64,000 bases of DNA from an uncultured Alphaproteobacteria bacterium. Its GTDB lineage: Bacteria; Pseudomonadota; Alphaproteobacteria; UBA6615. Below are positions 34,167-45,322 of the stretch, piece after piece (position 1 is the first letter of the stretch; each line of letters starts with the position of its first letter). A model generated the notes under the pieces. The model did not search any database. It saw nothing but the letters and a program-made list of their open reading frames with translations, and was not told the origin of the DNA. The position numbers and the translations under genes are program-made. The DNA lies in the NCBI GenBank assembly GCA_943787745.1, contig CALSNJ010000001.1, positions 1 to 64,000 of the forward strand, in the 5' to 3' direction.

Positions 34167-37100
34167 ATGGCGCCGCGCACAAAGTCTCGTACGAACACGA
34201 TCGTCGAAAAATCAGCTCAGCTTGCAACCAAACACCGGGGCAAGCAGGCGGGAAAAGCCTGTTCTGACTTCATCAAGTCGCTCTATGCCAATGTCCCGCC
34301 GGCAGATATTGCATCGGCGAGCGCGGCCGAACTTTATGGGTCAGCTGCCTCCTTCTGGGATTTTGCACAAAAGCGCCAGCCGGGTCAGCCGCTGATCCGT
34401 GTCTTCAATCCGCGTCAGGACGCCCATGGCTGGCAGTCTTCTCATACTGTGATCGAAGTGGTTACGGATGACATGCCGTTCCTGGTCGATTCTCTGACGG
34501 CAGAGCTCAACTATCAGGGTTTGATCGTTCACATTGTGATCCACCCCATCCTGTCGGTTGCCCGCAATTCGAAGGGGGTCATCACTGATTGCCATCCGGC
34601 ATCGAAGGGTGACGGGAAGCATGAAAGCTTCATGCATATCGAAGTCAGTCAGCAAAGTGACCCGGCCGTATTGGCGCGGATGACAGGGCGGATCGAACAG
34701 GTGCTCGAAGATGTGCGCGCCTCGGTCGAGGACTGGCCCGCGATGAAGCAGAATGTCGCCGCCCTGATTACAGAGCTCAATGCTCAGCCGCCGAAGAAAA
34801 TTGCGAAAAGTGAGTTGGAACAAACCCGCGCGTTTCTTGAATGGCTGAACGACGACCATTTCACCTTTCTCGGCTATCGCGAATACAGCCATGCCGGGAC
34901 GGGTGACAAACAACGCCTGAAAACCAAACCCGGCGGTCTCGGGGTTTTGCGTGACGCCGATCGCGCCATTTTTGAAAACTGGGCTGATGACAAACCTCTG
35001 CCCGAGGATGTGCGATCCTTCATCCGCCAGTCTCGACTGATGATGGTGACCAAGGCCAATCAACGCGCCAGCGTACATCGTCGGGTGCATATGGATGTGA
35101 TCGGCGTGAAGACCTTTGACAATGAGGGCAAGGTCACCGGCGAACATATGATTGTCGGTTTGTTCACATCGGCGGCCTATAGCCGTTCGCCCATGAACAT
35201 TCCGATGTTGCGCAGCAAGATAGAGGCCGCGCTCGCGCATGCTGAGTTCCCGCCGTCGAGCCATGATGCAAAGGCGCTGGCGCATATTCTGGAAAATTAC
35301 CCGCGCGATGAACTGCTGCAGATTGACGAAGGCAAGTTGCTGGAAAACGCGTTGGGAATTCTGCATTTGCAGGAGCGTCAGCGGACCGCGTTATTCTTGC
35401 GTGAAGACCCGTTCAAACGCTATCTGACAGCCCTCGTTTTTGTGCCGCGGGACCGGTACGACACCAATTTGCGATTGAAGTTGGCAGGCATTCTTGAGGA
35501 TGCATTTGGCGGCAGCCTTGCCGCCTTCTATCCCGAATTCGGCACCGAATCCGTTCTTGCGCAAATTCTGTTCGTCATCAAAACCGGCCCCGACGGTATT
35601 CCGGCATACGACGTCAAGCGTATTGAAACGGAATTGCGTGAGGCCGCCCGCTCCTGGGAAGACCGTTTGCGCGATGCGGTGATCGAAACGCGCGGCGAAG
35701 AATCCGGTCTGGTCATGTTCCAGCGATACGGACAGGCGTTTTCGGCATCCTACCGAGATCGTTACGAACCGGCCGAGGCTGTGCTCGACATTGAACGGAT
35801 TGATGCAGCACGCGTGACCGATGGTCTGGAGCTCAATCTCTATCGTCCCGAAGACCAGCCGGACAATGCGGTGCATCTCAAGCTCTACAGTGCGGGGGAT
35901 CCGCTGCCGCTCTCGGATGTTATCCCCATGCTCGAGAATATGGGTGTGAAAGTGATCGGCGAGGAGCCGTTCGAGGTTGAGTATCTCTACGGTGACCACA
36001 AAGGCGAAATCTGGGTTCATGACTTTGCAATGGAATCCCATTCCGGCGCACAGATCGACTTGAAAGATGTGCGTGAGCCGTTCCACGAATGCTTCCGCCG
36101 GGTTTTTGAGGGCCGCGTGGCCGATGATGGCTTCAACAAGCTGGTGCTTGGTGCCGGACTGGAATGGCGTGAAATTCTGGTGCTGCGCGCCTATTGCAAA
36201 TTCCTGCTGCAAAGCCGGATCCAGTTCTCTCAGGCCTATATGGAAGAGACCCTCGCCAACAATCCCGTGCTTGCGGGATACATTGTGGCGCTGTTCTTCG
36301 CGCGCTTCGATCCCGCGGAGGCGGGAACGCCCGCCGGAAAGCGTCGGGTTGTGAAATTACGCAAGCAGATTACCGAAGCGTTGGATGCGGTGGTCAATCT
36401 GGATGAGGATCGGATTATCCGACGGTTTGCCAATGCGGTGGAATCCACTCTGCGCACCAACTTCTTCATGACTGAGGAAGATGGCGAATTGAAGCCCTAT
36501 GCCTCGTTCAAGATCGACAGCCAGACCATTGACGAGTTGCCCGATCCACGCCCCAAGAAAGAAGTCTTTGTCTACAGTCCTCGCATGGAAGGGTGCCATC
36601 TGCGTGGTGGAGACGTAGCACGTGGCGGCATCCGCTGGTCGGATCGTCGCGAAGATTTCCGGACCGAAATTCTGGGACTGCAGAAGGCGCAGACGGTCAA
36701 GAATGCGGTGATCGTACCGGTGGGCGCAAAAGGCGGCTTCGTCTGTAAGGCGCTGCCCGCTCCAACCGGGGATCCGCAAGCCGATCGACAGGCGACCCAG
36801 GAAGAAGTCATTGCCTGCTATTCCACGCTCATCCGCGGGCTGCTTGATATCACCGACAATCTTGTCGACGGGAAGTTGATCCCGCCTGTTGATGTTGTGC
36901 GGTGCGATGGCGACGATCCCTATCTGGTCGTTGCGGCCGATAAGGGAACGGCGACATTCTCGGATATCGCCAACGGCATCAGTCAGGATTACGGGTTCTG
37001 GCTCGGAGACGCCTTCGCGTCCGGTGGGTCGGCGGGTTACGACCACAAGAAGATGGGCATCACCGCCAAAGGCGCCTGGGAATCCGTCAAACGCCACTTC

Positions 37101-39044
37101 CGCGAATTTGGTCATGACACCCAGAAGGAAGATTTCACTGTGGTTGGCGTGGGGGATATGTCCGGTGATGTGTTTGGCAACGGGATGCTGTTGTCCAAGC
37201 ACATCAAACTGATTGCAGCCTTCAATCACCTGCACATCTTTCTGGATCCCGACCCGGACCCGGCCAAGAGCTTTGCCGAGCGCAAGCGGCTGTTTGCCTT
37301 GCCAAGGTCGAGCTGGACGGATTACGACGCCAAACTGATTTCCAGGGGCGGCGGAATTTTTGATCGCAAGGCAAAGTCGATCAAGCTGACCCCCGAGATC
37401 AAATCCGCACTCGGTATTGGCCGCGACAGCATGACTCCGAACGAATTGATCCAGGCGATTCTTGTTGCCGAGATTGATCTGCTGTGGTTCGGGGGGATTG
37501 GCACCTACATCAAGTCATCTGATGAATCTCACGCCGATGCCGATGACCGATCCAACGATCCTGTGCGGGTTGATGCGGAAACCTTGAACTGCAAGGTGAT
37601 CGGCGAAGGTGCAAATCTGGGCCTGACGCAGCTTGGTCGCATTGAATACGCTCGCAGTGGGGGCCGTCTGAATACGGACTTCATCGACAACTCCGCCGGT
37701 GTGGATTGTTCGGACCATGAAGTGAATATCAAGATTGCGCTCGATGATGTCGTCTCGGGCGGGGAGATGAACCTCAAGCAGCGTGATGCGCTGCTCGTGA
37801 AAATGACCGATGAAGTTTCACGGCTGGTTCTCAATGATAATTATCTCCAAACCCAGACCATTTCTCAGGCCGAACGTCGCGCCTCCGAGCAGCTTGAGGC
37901 TCAGTGGCGCGTGATGCGTGCGCTGGAACGCCGGGGACTGCTCGATCGGGCCATCGAACGCCTGCCGGATGATGAGGAAATGGCTGATCTTCAGGATGAT
38001 GATCTTGGCCTGACCCGCCCCGAATACGCGGTGCTGTTCTCACACGCCAAGATTGCCCTTTATGGTGACCTTCTGCCAACGGAAGTCCCCGATGACCCCT
38101 ACCTGATGCGGGATCTTGCGCGGTACTTCCCCAAGCCCCTGCGCGAACAATTTGCCGAACAGGTCTCGCGTCACCGTCTGCGACGGGAGATCGTTGCGAC
38201 CTATCTGACCAACTCACTGGTCAACCGGGTTGGTGCCACCTTCGTGCAGGACCTTCAGGAGCGATCCGGCGCGGCGCCTGCCGACATCGCCCGGGCCTAT
38301 GTGATCGCCCGGGATGCTTTTGACTTGCGCCCGGTCTGGCGGGATATCGAGGCGCTGGACCACAAGATCGATGCGGCGGTCCAGATGGATATGGCTCATG
38401 AACTGGAGATGCTGGTCGAACGCATGACCATCTGGTTTCTGAACAACGCCCGACGGCCGCTCGATATCGCGAGCACGATCGATCGCTATGCGCCGGGTAT
38501 CCGCGAACTGGTTGATAATCTGCCGGAAATTGTGGCCAAAGTAGACCGAATTGGAATTGAAAATGAAACTCAGCGCCTCGTTGATTTGAAAGTGCCCAAG
38601 GCGCTTGCCCGCAAGGTTGCAAGCCTTCAGGTGCTGGCTGCGGGCGGTGACGTCACTCAGATTTCGCGCGACTCAAGCGTGCCGGTTCTCGACACCGGGC
38701 GGGTCTATTTCGACCTTGGATCGCGACTGGGCATCGACTGGCTGCGCAACGCGGCGCGTTTGGTAGAGCCTGCATCGGATTGGGAGCGTCTTGCTGTGGA
38801 ATCCATCATTGATGACAGCTATGGGCATCAATCTGCTCTCACCAATCGGGTGCTGGATGTGGCCGGGGGCGGCAAGCTTGGTTCCAAAGCCGCCGAGGGC
38901 GTGATTTCCACATGGATCGAGTCACGCAACGGTGCGGTGGAACGCACTCTGCAACTGCTCGATGAACTGCGAGAAAGCGAGACGGTTGATCTGGCGATGC
39001 TCACGGTGGCAAACGGGCAGCTGCGCGGATTGCTCGCGCAGTAG
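34167..39044 (+). CDS. NAD-specific glutamate dehydrogenase, 180-kDa type
   Basis: This 1625-residue enzyme interconverts glutamate and 2-oxoglutarate plus ammonia using NAD; the large form is typically catabolic. A long N-terminal regulatory region is followed by the catalytic domain: the substrate segment GGIRWSDRREDFRTEILGL near residue 825 with VGAKGGF, and the dinucleotide site VVGVGDMSGDVFGNGML near 992. The ATG at 34167 has AGAGGA upstream; a TTG at 34113 is possible. The size is normal for alphaproteobacteria. Confidence 0.96.
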   Translation: MAPRTKSRTNTIVEKSAQLATKHRGKQAGKACSDFIKSLYANVPPADIASASAAELYGSAASFWDFAQKRQPGQPLIRVFNPRQDAHGWQSSHTVIEVVTDDMPFLVDSLTAELNYQGLIVHIVIHPILSVARNSKGVITDCHPASKGDGKHESFMHIEVSQQSDPAVLARMTGRIEQVLEDVRASVEDWPAMKQNVAALITELNAQPPKKIAKSELEQTRAFLEWLNDDHFTFLGYREYSHAGTGDKQRLKTKPGGLGVLRDADRAIFENWADDKPLPEDVRSFIRQSRLMMVTKANQRASVHRRVHMDVIGVKTFDNEGKVTGEHMIVGLFTSAAYSRSPMNIPMLRSKIEAALAHAEFPPSSHDAKALAHILENYPRDELLQIDEGKLLENALGILHLQERQRTALFLREDPFKRYLTALVFVPRDRYDTNLRLKLAGILEDAFGGSLAAFYPEFGTESVLAQILFVIKTGPDGIPAYDVKRIETELREAARSWEDRLRDAVIETRGEESGLVMFQRYGQAFSASYRDRYEPAEAVLDIERIDAARVTDGLELNLYRPEDQPDNAVHLKLYSAGDPLPLSDVIPMLENMGVKVIGEEPFEVEYLYGDHKGEIWVHDFAMESHSGAQIDLKDVREPFHECFRRVFEGRVADDGFNKLVLGAGLEWREILVLRAYCKFLLQSRIQFSQAYMEETLANNPVLAGYIVALFFARFDPAEAGTPAGKRRVVKLRKQITEALDAVVNLDEDRIIRRFANAVESTLRTNFFMTEEDGELKPYASFKIDSQTIDELPDPRPKKEVFVYSPRMEGCHLRGGDVARGGIRWSDRREDFRTEILGLQKAQTVKNAVIVPVGAKGGFVCKALPAPTGDPQADRQATQEEVIACYSTLIRGLLDITDNLVDGKLIPPVDVVRCDGDDPYLVVAADKGTATFSDIANGISQDYGFWLGDAFASGGSAGYDHKKMGITAKGAWESVKRHFREFGHDTQKEDFTVVGVGDMSGDVFGNGMLLSKHIKLIAAFNHLHIFLDPDPDPAKSFAERKRLFALPRSSWTDYDAKLISRGGGIFDRKAKSIKLTPEIKSALGIGRDSMTPNELIQAILVAEIDLLWFGGIGTYIKSSDESHADADDRSNDPVRVDAETLNCKVIGEGANLGLTQLGRIEYARSGGRLNTDFIDNSAGVDCSDHEVNIKIALDDVVSGGEMNLKQRDALLVKMTDEVSRLVLNDNYLQTQTISQAERRASEQLEAQWRVMRALERRGLLDRAIERLPDDEEMADLQDDDLGLTRPEYAVLFSHAKIALYGDLLPTEVPDDPYLMRDLARYFPKPLREQFAEQVSRHRLRREIVATYLTNSLVNRVGATFVQDLQERSGAAPADIARAYVIARDAFDLRPVWRDIEALDHKIDAAVQMDMAHELEMLVERMTIWFLNNARRPLDIASTIDRYAPGIRELVDNLPEIVAKVDRIGIENETQRLVDLKVPKALARKVASLQVLAAGGDVTQISRDSSVPVLDTGRVYFDLGSRLGIDWLRNAARLVEPASDWERLAVESIIDDSYGHQSALTNRVLDVAGGGKLGSKAAEGVISTWIESRNGAVERTLQLLDELRESETVDLAMLTVANGQLRGLLAQ

Positions 39045-39098
39045 TCCCCGGCCTTTCCATGGTGTGAAACCGGTCTCTGGGTTAAGAATTGGGGTCGG

Positions 39099-40058
39099 TT
39101 GTCTTCGCCGGCGGTCTGGATCGGGTCTCGCGTGAGCCAAAATTCTTCGACTTCGGCTGGAAACCTCGCGGTTCTCGCTGCGCTGGCGGCGTGTCTGTCG
39201 ACCGCGCTTGGCGGGTCTGCATTTGTGGCGATGCGGTTTCTGGTGACGGAAACCGAACCCGTCACCATCGCATTTCTGCGCAATTTCGTGGCGGCAGTGG
39301 TTCTCACGAGTATCGCGGTGGTGGTCATTCGGCGCTGGCCCTCACCCCGAGAGCTTCTGGTTATGGGGGCAATGGGTGCCGTGTTTTTTGGCGGCCTGCA
39401 GCTCATCTTTTCCAATGCCCTGGTTTACACAACCGCCTCGCGCGGGGCCTTGGCCTATACGACTGCCCCCTTCATGACGTTGTTGATTGCAGCGGCTTTC
39501 GGAATCGAGAGACCAACCCGTCAGAAATTCATCGGGATCGTCGTTGCGACGCTGGGTGTTGTTGTTGCGCTGGGTCAGGGCGCAGGCGCGCCACCCGACG
39601 CCTGGATCGGTGATGGCCTGATCCTGATTGGTGCATTGATTACGGCTGTATTTGGGGTCTGGTCGAGCCGGGCCCTGCAACGCCATTCGCCACTCGTCAC
39701 TGTGGTGGCGGGCGTTGTGCCCGGGTCGTTCCTGCTGTTTCTGTTCGCGCTTGCGACAGAAGCGCCGACATTTAAACCGGACCTCTCTCCGATTGGCTGG
39801 GCGGCCATGGCCTATCTTGGGATTGGGGCGGCCGTGATATCCTACACACTATGGCTCTGGGCCTTGCGTCATACGACACCGACGCTGGTGTCCATCGCGT
39901 TGCCGGTGAATCCTTTGATGGCGTTGTTCTGGGGTGCGATCTTGCTGGGTGAGGATGTCACCGTCGAAATGCTTATCGGGTTTGCGCTTGTGATCTGCGG
40001 GATAGCGATCGCCAACTGGCGACGTCGCGCTGCGCGTGAGGCTGCCCATGTTGAATGA
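39099..40058 (+). CDS. EamA-family (DMT) transporter
   Basis: This is about 319 residues with ten hydrophobic segments in two EamA repeats, the drug/metabolite transporter plan. The start is uncertain: a TTG at 39099 or a GTG at 39132 (MSQNSSTSAGN). It overlaps the following MFS gene by about 10 bases. The substrate is unknown; the family moves amino acids and metabolites outward. Confidence 0.88.
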   Translation: MSSPAVWIGSRVSQNSSTSAGNLAVLAALAACLSTALGGSAFVAMRFLVTETEPVTIAFLRNFVAAVVLTSIAVVVIRRWPSPRELLVMGAMGAVFFGGLQLIFSNALVYTTASRGALAYTTAPFMTLLIAAAFGIERPTRQKFIGIVVATLGVVVALGQGAGAPPDAWIGDGLILIGALITAVFGVWSSRALQRHSPLVTVVAGVVPGSFLLFLFALATEAPTFKPDLSPIGWAAMAYLGIGAAVISYTLWLWALRHTTPTLVSIALPVNPLMALFWGAILLGEDVTVEMLIGFALVICGIAIANWRRRAAREAAHVE

Positions 40059-41352
40059 GTCCCGGACAGAACAACCTGCCCGGCGCATGGATCGGCGTGC
40101 CGTGTGGTCCTGGTGCGGTTTTGACTGGGCGAATTCGCCGTTCCCCGCGGTGGTGCTAACCTTTGTGATTCCTGCCTATTTTACCCAGGCAGTGATGGAT
40201 GATCCGGCGCGCGCGGCCTCTCTCTGGGCGGTGATGACCGGTATCGCAGCGCTCACGATAGCCCTGCTCAGTCCTATTCTGGGGGCGATCGCCGATCAGG
40301 GGCGAGCCCGCAAACCATGGCTTGGGCTTTTCACCGTCGTCATGGCGGCGGGATCTTTGTCGCTCTGGTTCGTGAAGCCCGAAGCATCGGATGCGATGCT
40401 CTTGCTGGTTCTGGTTGCGGTCACCGTTGTGGCGTTCGAACTGTCGATGGTGTTTTACAACGCACTTCTGCCGAGCCTCGTGCCCGCGAGCTGGCTGGGT
40501 CGTATATCCGGCTGGGCCTGGGGCCTTGGGTATTTTGGTGGTGTCGGCGGATTGTTGCTGGTGCTGTTCATATTTGTGCAGGCGGACCCGCCTCCCTTCG
40601 GTCTGGATGGTGCGCCGGACAAACTGGAGAATGTGCGCATGGCCGGACCGGTGGTCGCGGTCTGGTTGCTGGTTTTCTGCCTGCCGTTGTTTCTCTGGAC
40701 TCCCGACCCACGAGGCCGTGGGCTTCCCATGAGGGCCGCCGTGCGAACGGGTCTCGTCGAGCTCTGGAGCACGCTGCGGAATTTGCGCCAGTATCCGCAG
40801 CTTTGGCGTTACCTGCTGGCGCGTATGCTGTTCACGGATGGCCTCAACACGCTGTTTGCGTTTGGGGGCGTATTTGCTGCGGGTACCTTTGGGATGCCGG
40901 TGGCCGAAGTTATTATTTTTGGGCTGATCCTGAATATAACCGCCGGGGCCGGCGCATTTGCATTCGGCTGGGTTGATGACCGGATAGGAGCCAAGCGCAC
41001 GATTCTGATCGGGATTGCGGGGATCACTGCGCTTGGGATTCCCCTATTGCTGGTCGAATCCAAGATCGCTTTTATCGTTCTGGGGTCTGGGCTTGGTGTT
41101 TTCTTTGGACCCGTTCAGGCCGCCAGCCGCTCGCTCATGGCGCGGATTATTCCGCCGGGTACGGAAAGCGAAATGTTTGGGCTGTATGCGCTATCGGGTA
41201 AGGCAACCGCGTTCATGGGGCCGTGGGCCGTGGCGGTCGTAACGACGGCGACCGGCAGCCAGCGCTGGGGTATGGCGACGGTTCTGCCATTCCTGATCCT
41301 GGGCGGGTTTCTGCTGTGGCGCACCGTGCGGGATGTCCCGTCAGAGGGCTGA
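40048..41352 (+). CDS. UMF1/Atg22-type MFS transporter
   Basis: This 434-residue protein has about twelve hydrophobic segments. The opening WCGFDWANSPFPAVVLTFVIP is diagnostic for the UMF1 group of major facilitator proteins, with FGPVQAASRSLMARIIP in the C-terminal half. The ATG at 40048 has GAGG 6-7 bases upstream. Family members are linked to export of amino acids or similar solutes. It overlaps the EamA gene, so they are co-transcribed. Confidence 0.9.
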   Translation: MLNESRTEQPARRMDRRAVWSWCGFDWANSPFPAVVLTFVIPAYFTQAVMDDPARAASLWAVMTGIAALTIALLSPILGAIADQGRARKPWLGLFTVVMAAGSLSLWFVKPEASDAMLLLVLVAVTVVAFELSMVFYNALLPSLVPASWLGRISGWAWGLGYFGGVGGLLLVLFIFVQADPPPFGLDGAPDKLENVRMAGPVVAVWLLVFCLPLFLWTPDPRGRGLPMRAAVRTGLVELWSTLRNLRQYPQLWRYLLARMLFTDGLNTLFAFGGVFAAGTFGMPVAEVIIFGLILNITAGAGAFAFGWVDDRIGAKRTILIGIAGITALGIPLLLVESKIAFIVLGSGLGVFFGPVQAASRSLMARIIPPGTESEMFGLYALSGKATAFMGPWAVAVVTTATGSQRWGMATVLPFLILGGFLLWRTVRDVPSEG

Positions 41353-41355
41353 ACC

Positions 41356-41676
41356 TTAAGAGAGACGGACAGCGGTGCCCGAGGCCACCACCATCAGCAT
41401 TGAACCACTATCCCCGACGACTTCGTAGTCCAGTGAAAGGCCGATAATGGCATCTGCGCCCCTTTCGGCCGCGTCCGCCTCGATATGCTCGAGAGCGCCC
41501 TCCCGTGCCGACACCAGTACTTTTTCGTAGCTGCCCGACCGGCCACCGACAACGTCGCGGACCGAGGCGAACATGTCGCGCACGATGTTGGCGCCGACAA
41601 TGGCTTCTCCGGCGCAGACGCCCAGATATTCTGCGACGCTGCGGCCTTCAATATGACCTGTCGTGGTGATGATCAT
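41356..41676 (-). CDS. YbjQ/DUF74-family protein
   Basis: This 106-residue protein has the YbjQ heavy-metal-binding-like domain. The stretch [28 protein letters not shown] and the closing [15 protein letters not shown] are typical. The ATG at 41676 follows GGAGG five bases upstream; the longer frame to 41820 is not family-like. It converges on the MFS gene. Confidence 0.92.
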   Translation of the reverse strand: MIITTTGHIEGRSVAEYLGVCAGEAIVGANIVRDMFASVRDVVGGRSGSYEKVLVSAREGALEHIEADAAERGADAIIGLSLDYEVVGDSGSMLMVVASGTAVRLS

Positions 41677-41695
41677 GTGTGTCCTCCAGTCGGGT

Positions 41696-43282
41696 TTAGT
41701 GGCGGAAGTGACGCATGCCTGTGAAGACCATGGCAATACCGGCTTCGTCGGCAGCCGCAATGACCTCGTCATCCCGAACCGAGCCGCCAGGTTGAATAAC
41801 AGCTGTGGCGCCGGCTTCAATTGTGGTCAGGAGGCCGTCCGCGAAGGGGAAAAAGGCGTCCGAGGCGGCAACGGAACCGACCGTTAGTGGCTCGGGCTCG
41901 CCTGCGGCTTCGGCGGCTTCGCTGGATTTGAGTGCGGCGATCCGGGCTGCGTCCACGCGACTCATCTGTCCAGCGCCAATGCCAACCGTCGCGCCGTTCT
42001 TGGCGTAGACAATGGTGTTGGACTTCACATGCTTGCCGATGGTGAAGGCCAGCAACATGTCGGCGATTTCCTGTTCGCTGGGCTGACGCTTGGTAACGAT
42101 CTTGAGATCGGCAGCTGTGATGTGACCGGCATCGCGGTCCTGCAGCAAAAACCCGCCGGCCAGCGGCTTGATGTAGCGGCCGGTTGAGCGCGGGTCGGGC
42201 ATATCGCCGGTCAACAGGAGGCGCAGGTTTTCTTTGGCCGAAAACACAGCCCGGGCGTCGGCGTCCGCGTCTGGTGCAATCACCACCTCGGTGAAGATTT
42301 CGGTAATGGCTTCTGCGAGGGGGCCTGTGAGAGGTCGGTTTGAAGCGACAATCCCACCGAAAGCGCTGACCGGATCGCATTTTCGTGCGGCGCGGTAGGC
42401 GGCAACCAGATCATCGGCCGTGGCAACGCCGCAGGGGTTGGCGTGTTTTATAATCGCTATGGCGGGTGTGTCGAATTCGGCGGCCAGCTCGAAGGCGGCG
42501 TCGGCATCACCCAGATTGTTGTAGCTGAGCTCCTTGCCCTGAACCTGCTCAGCTTGCGCGACACCGGGGCGCGGGGCGCCGCCGATATAAAGCGCGGCGG
42601 TCTGGTGCGGGTTTTCACCATACCGCAGGACGGCGGCGCGTTTGCCTGATGTGACGTGGGTCTCGGGAAAATCCTCCCCCAATTCGCCGGACAACCAGGC
42701 CGTGATCGCACCGTCATAAGCTGCGGTGCGGGCGTAGGCCTTGGCGGCCAGTCGTCGGCGCAGATCGGCGGGAAGTTTACCGGCATTGGCATCCAGCGCT
42801 GCGACGATTTCGTCATAGTCCGAGGGATCGGTGACAACGGCCACATGGGCATGGTTCTTGGCGGCGGCGCGGATCATGGCCGGCCCGCCGATATCGATAT
42901 TTTCCACGCAGTCGTCGTAGCCAGCGCCGGATGCGACCGTGGCTTCGAACGGATAGAGGTTGATGACGATCAGATCGATCGGGCCGATTTCATGGGTTTC
43001 CATGGCAGCCTGATCTTCGGCGTGATCGCGGCGGGCCAGAATGCCGCCATGGATTTTTGGATGAAGCGTCTTGACCCGGCCATCCATAATCTCGGGGAAA
43101 CCGGTGTGGTCTGCAACTTCAATGACCGGGACATCGGCATTGGCGAGGGCGCGCGCAGAGCCGCCTGTCGACAGGATTTCAATGCTGTGGCGGGCCAGAG
43201 CCTGGCCGAGATCCGTCAGGCCGGTTTTGTCGGAGACGGAGATGATAGCGCGCGTGATCTGCGCGTCAGAATTGTTGGGCAC
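41696..43282 (-). CDS. purH: Bifunctional AICAR transformylase/IMP cyclohydrolase
   Basis: This 528-residue enzyme catalyses the last two steps of IMP synthesis. The N-terminal IMP cyclohydrolase domain starts [18 protein letters not shown] and holds STGGSARAL and [16 protein letters not shown]. The C-terminal AICAR transformylase domain has [11 protein letters not shown] near residue 280, with the catalytic Lys and His. Length and order are normal. It lies downstream of the CapD-like gene. Confidence 0.97.
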   Translation of the reverse strand: MPNNSDAQITRAIISVSDKTGLTDLGQALARHSIEILSTGGSARALANADVPVIEVADHTGFPEIMDGRVKTLHPKIHGGILARRDHAEDQAAMETHEIGPIDLIVINLYPFEATVASGAGYDDCVENIDIGGPAMIRAAAKNHAHVAVVTDPSDYDEIVAALDANAGKLPADLRRRLAAKAYARTAAYDGAITAWLSGELGEDFPETHVTSGKRAAVLRYGENPHQTAALYIGGAPRPGVAQAEQVQGKELSYNNLGDADAAFELAAEFDTPAIAIIKHANPCGVATADDLVAAYRAARKCDPVSAFGGIVASNRPLTGPLAEAITEIFTEVVIAPDADADARAVFSAKENLRLLLTGDMPDPRSTGRYIKPLAGGFLLQDRDAGHITAADLKIVTKRQPSEQEIADMLLAFTIGKHVKSNTIVYAKNGATVGIGAGQMSRVDAARIAALKSSEAAEAAGEPEPLTVGSVAASDAFFPFADGLLTTIEAGATAVIQPGGSVRDDEVIAAADEAGIAMVFTGMRHFRH

Positions 43283-43341
43283 CGGTGGGGTCGTCCTTCA
43301 TAAAAATTGTTGTGGGGTTCTTTCCGGGCCAGGGACGGAAC

Positions 43342-45264
43342 CTATTTTGCGGCAATGGGTTGTGATGTTGATGGGTCGGACTGGAATTCGGGAACAAGCT
43401 GACCCAGCTGGTCACGGCAGGCGGCATTGTTGCCATCTCGCGCGGCTTGCCACAACTCGTCGATCGCGTGCTCAAGAACTTCGCGGTCTGCAACGCGCGG
43501 TGTCGCAAGCTGAATCGAGGCATTGTCGGTGGGGGCCAGGCTTTCTGAATCGTGGAACAACTCTTCATAGAGCTTCTCACCCGAACGCAGCCCAACAAAC
43601 TCGATCTCGACATCCTCGTAGGGTCGTTTACCGGCGAGACGGATCATCTGCTCGGCCAGATCGACGATCCGGACAGGTTCACCCATATCGAGAACAAAGA
43701 TACCTCCGGGCTCTCCGGCACCAAGTGTCGATGCCTGCAGAACGAGTTCCACAGCTTCCCGGGTGGTCATGAAATAACGCGTGATGTCGCGATGGGTCAC
43801 GGTAAGCGGGCCACCTGAGGCGAGTTGTCGCTCAAACAGCGGAACCACCGAACCGGTTGAGCCGAGCACATTGCCAAAGCGCACGGTGATGAACTGGCAG
43901 TCGCCCTCTCCGCGCGCCCGGTCCAGTGCCTGACAGTAACTCTCTGCGACGCGTTTGGTGGCGCCCATCGCGCTGGTTGGATTGACGGCTTTGTCAGTGG
44001 AGATAAGGACCATTTTTCGGGCCCCGGTCTCGCGGCACAAATCTGCAACGATCCGTGAGCCCCCGACATTGGTCAGCACACCCTCGGCGACATGTGTCTC
44101 GACGATGGGCACATGCTTGAGAGCGGCCGCATGGAAAACAAGCTCGGGCCGGGCATCTGCGAATACGCTGCGCATGGCCGTTTCGTCGCGGACATCGGCC
44201 AGGTGCGGGACATGTTCCGGGCCGTCGGTTTTCTCGCCAATCTCCAGGTCGATGGAGTAAAGATTGAATTCGGAGTTATCGACGAGATCAAGCCGCGAAG
44301 GTGCCAAGGCGGTGATCTGGCGAACCAGTTCGCTGCCAATGGTGCCGCCAGCGCCTGTGATCAGAACCCGGCTCCCCTTCACAAGTTCTTCCATTGCCGG
44401 ACGATCCAAGACGGCCTGGGGTCGGCCAAGCAGGTCTTCGACGGCGACGGGTTTAACCTCGATCGCGTCCCCGATCCCGGAGTGCAGTTCGGTCAGACGC
44501 GGGAGGCGCGCCATCGACATGCCGTGGGTTTCGGCGAGATCAAGAAGGCTTCGCATAAAGGCTGGGTCGAGGCCGTGCCGGGTCACAATCATCCGTTGCG
44601 GACGTTCGGCACGAAGCGCGAGTCGACGCATCACGCTGGTCAGGTCCTCGGGTTTCCCCAGAACCGGGACGTTACGAATATGCTGACCGACCCGTCTGCC
44701 CTTCTCATCGAGAATGCCAACCACGCGGTAAGCTGCACCGGGCTGGCGGTGAAGATCGCGAATGAAAGCCTCAGCCTCATCACCTGCACCCACAAGCAGG
44801 ACGGGAATCCCGGGTTTGCCGGTTGGATCTGCCGTGAGGGAGAAATGCCGATCCTTGATCAGCCGGTAGATGAACCGTGGCCCGCCCAGCAGGGCCATCA
44901 GCACAAACCAATTGATGATCGGGAGTGAGCGCGGCAGGAATTCCGCACGGGATGTGACGAACAATATCGGTACAAAAATAAGGACGGCAAGGCTGACAGC
45001 CTTGGTGATCTGAATCAGATCGTTCATCGACGCGTAGCGCCAGATTCCCCGATAAAGCCCCATCGGCCAAAACACGCAAGCCGCGACAACAGCGAACAAT
45101 GCGGTGCTCTGGATCACAAATTCCGTGGGGACGGTATCAATAGACGAGCCCATACGCAGCCACAGGGAAAGCGGCAGAGACATCGACGCCATGAAGATGT
45201 CGTGTCCGTATGCGATTTTCGCCCGGCCCAGAGGTAGTTTTGCGCGCATTCGCGGTCGTCCCAT
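43342..45264 (-). CDS. CapD/FlaA1-type nucleotide-sugar epimerase/dehydratase
   Basis: This 640-residue membrane enzyme makes the modified HexNAc sugar that starts many O-antigens and capsules. Four hydrophobic segments fill the N terminus and a CoA-binding-like domain follows. The SDR domain has VLITGAGGTIGSELV near residue 300 and STDKAVNPTSAMGATKR near 425, where Met replaces the usual catalytic Tyr as in FlaA1. It is next to a WecA-type transferase, the usual partner. Confidence 0.93.
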   Translation of the reverse strand: MGRPRMRAKLPLGRAKIAYGHDIFMASMSLPLSLWLRMGSSIDTVPTEFVIQSTALFAVVAACVFWPMGLYRGIWRYASMNDLIQITKAVSLAVLIFVPILFVTSRAEFLPRSLPIINWFVLMALLGGPRFIYRLIKDRHFSLTADPTGKPGIPVLLVGAGDEAEAFIRDLHRQPGAAYRVVGILDEKGRRVGQHIRNVPVLGKPEDLTSVMRRLALRAERPQRMIVTRHGLDPAFMRSLLDLAETHGMSMARLPRLTELHSGIGDAIEVKPVAVEDLLGRPQAVLDRPAMEELVKGSRVLITGAGGTIGSELVRQITALAPSRLDLVDNSEFNLYSIDLEIGEKTDGPEHVPHLADVRDETAMRSVFADARPELVFHAAALKHVPIVETHVAEGVLTNVGGSRIVADLCRETGARKMVLISTDKAVNPTSAMGATKRVAESYCQALDRARGEGDCQFITVRFGNVLGSTGSVVPLFERQLASGGPLTVTHRDITRYFMTTREAVELVLQASTLGAGEPGGIFVLDMGEPVRIVDLAEQMIRLAGKRPYEDVEIEFVGLRSGEKLYEELFHDSESLAPTDNASIQLATPRVADREVLEHAIDELWQAARDGNNAACRDQLGQLVPEFQSDPSTSQPIAAK

Positions 45265-45322
45265 TGGATTGCCCGCTTATACCACTAAGCAGACCCAGAC
45301 AAAGCCCCGGAACGTCTCAATC

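Noticed and set aside
34341-35366. 341-codon open frame on the minus strand
   Set aside because: It lies inside the NAD-GDH gene on the other strand and shows no domain.
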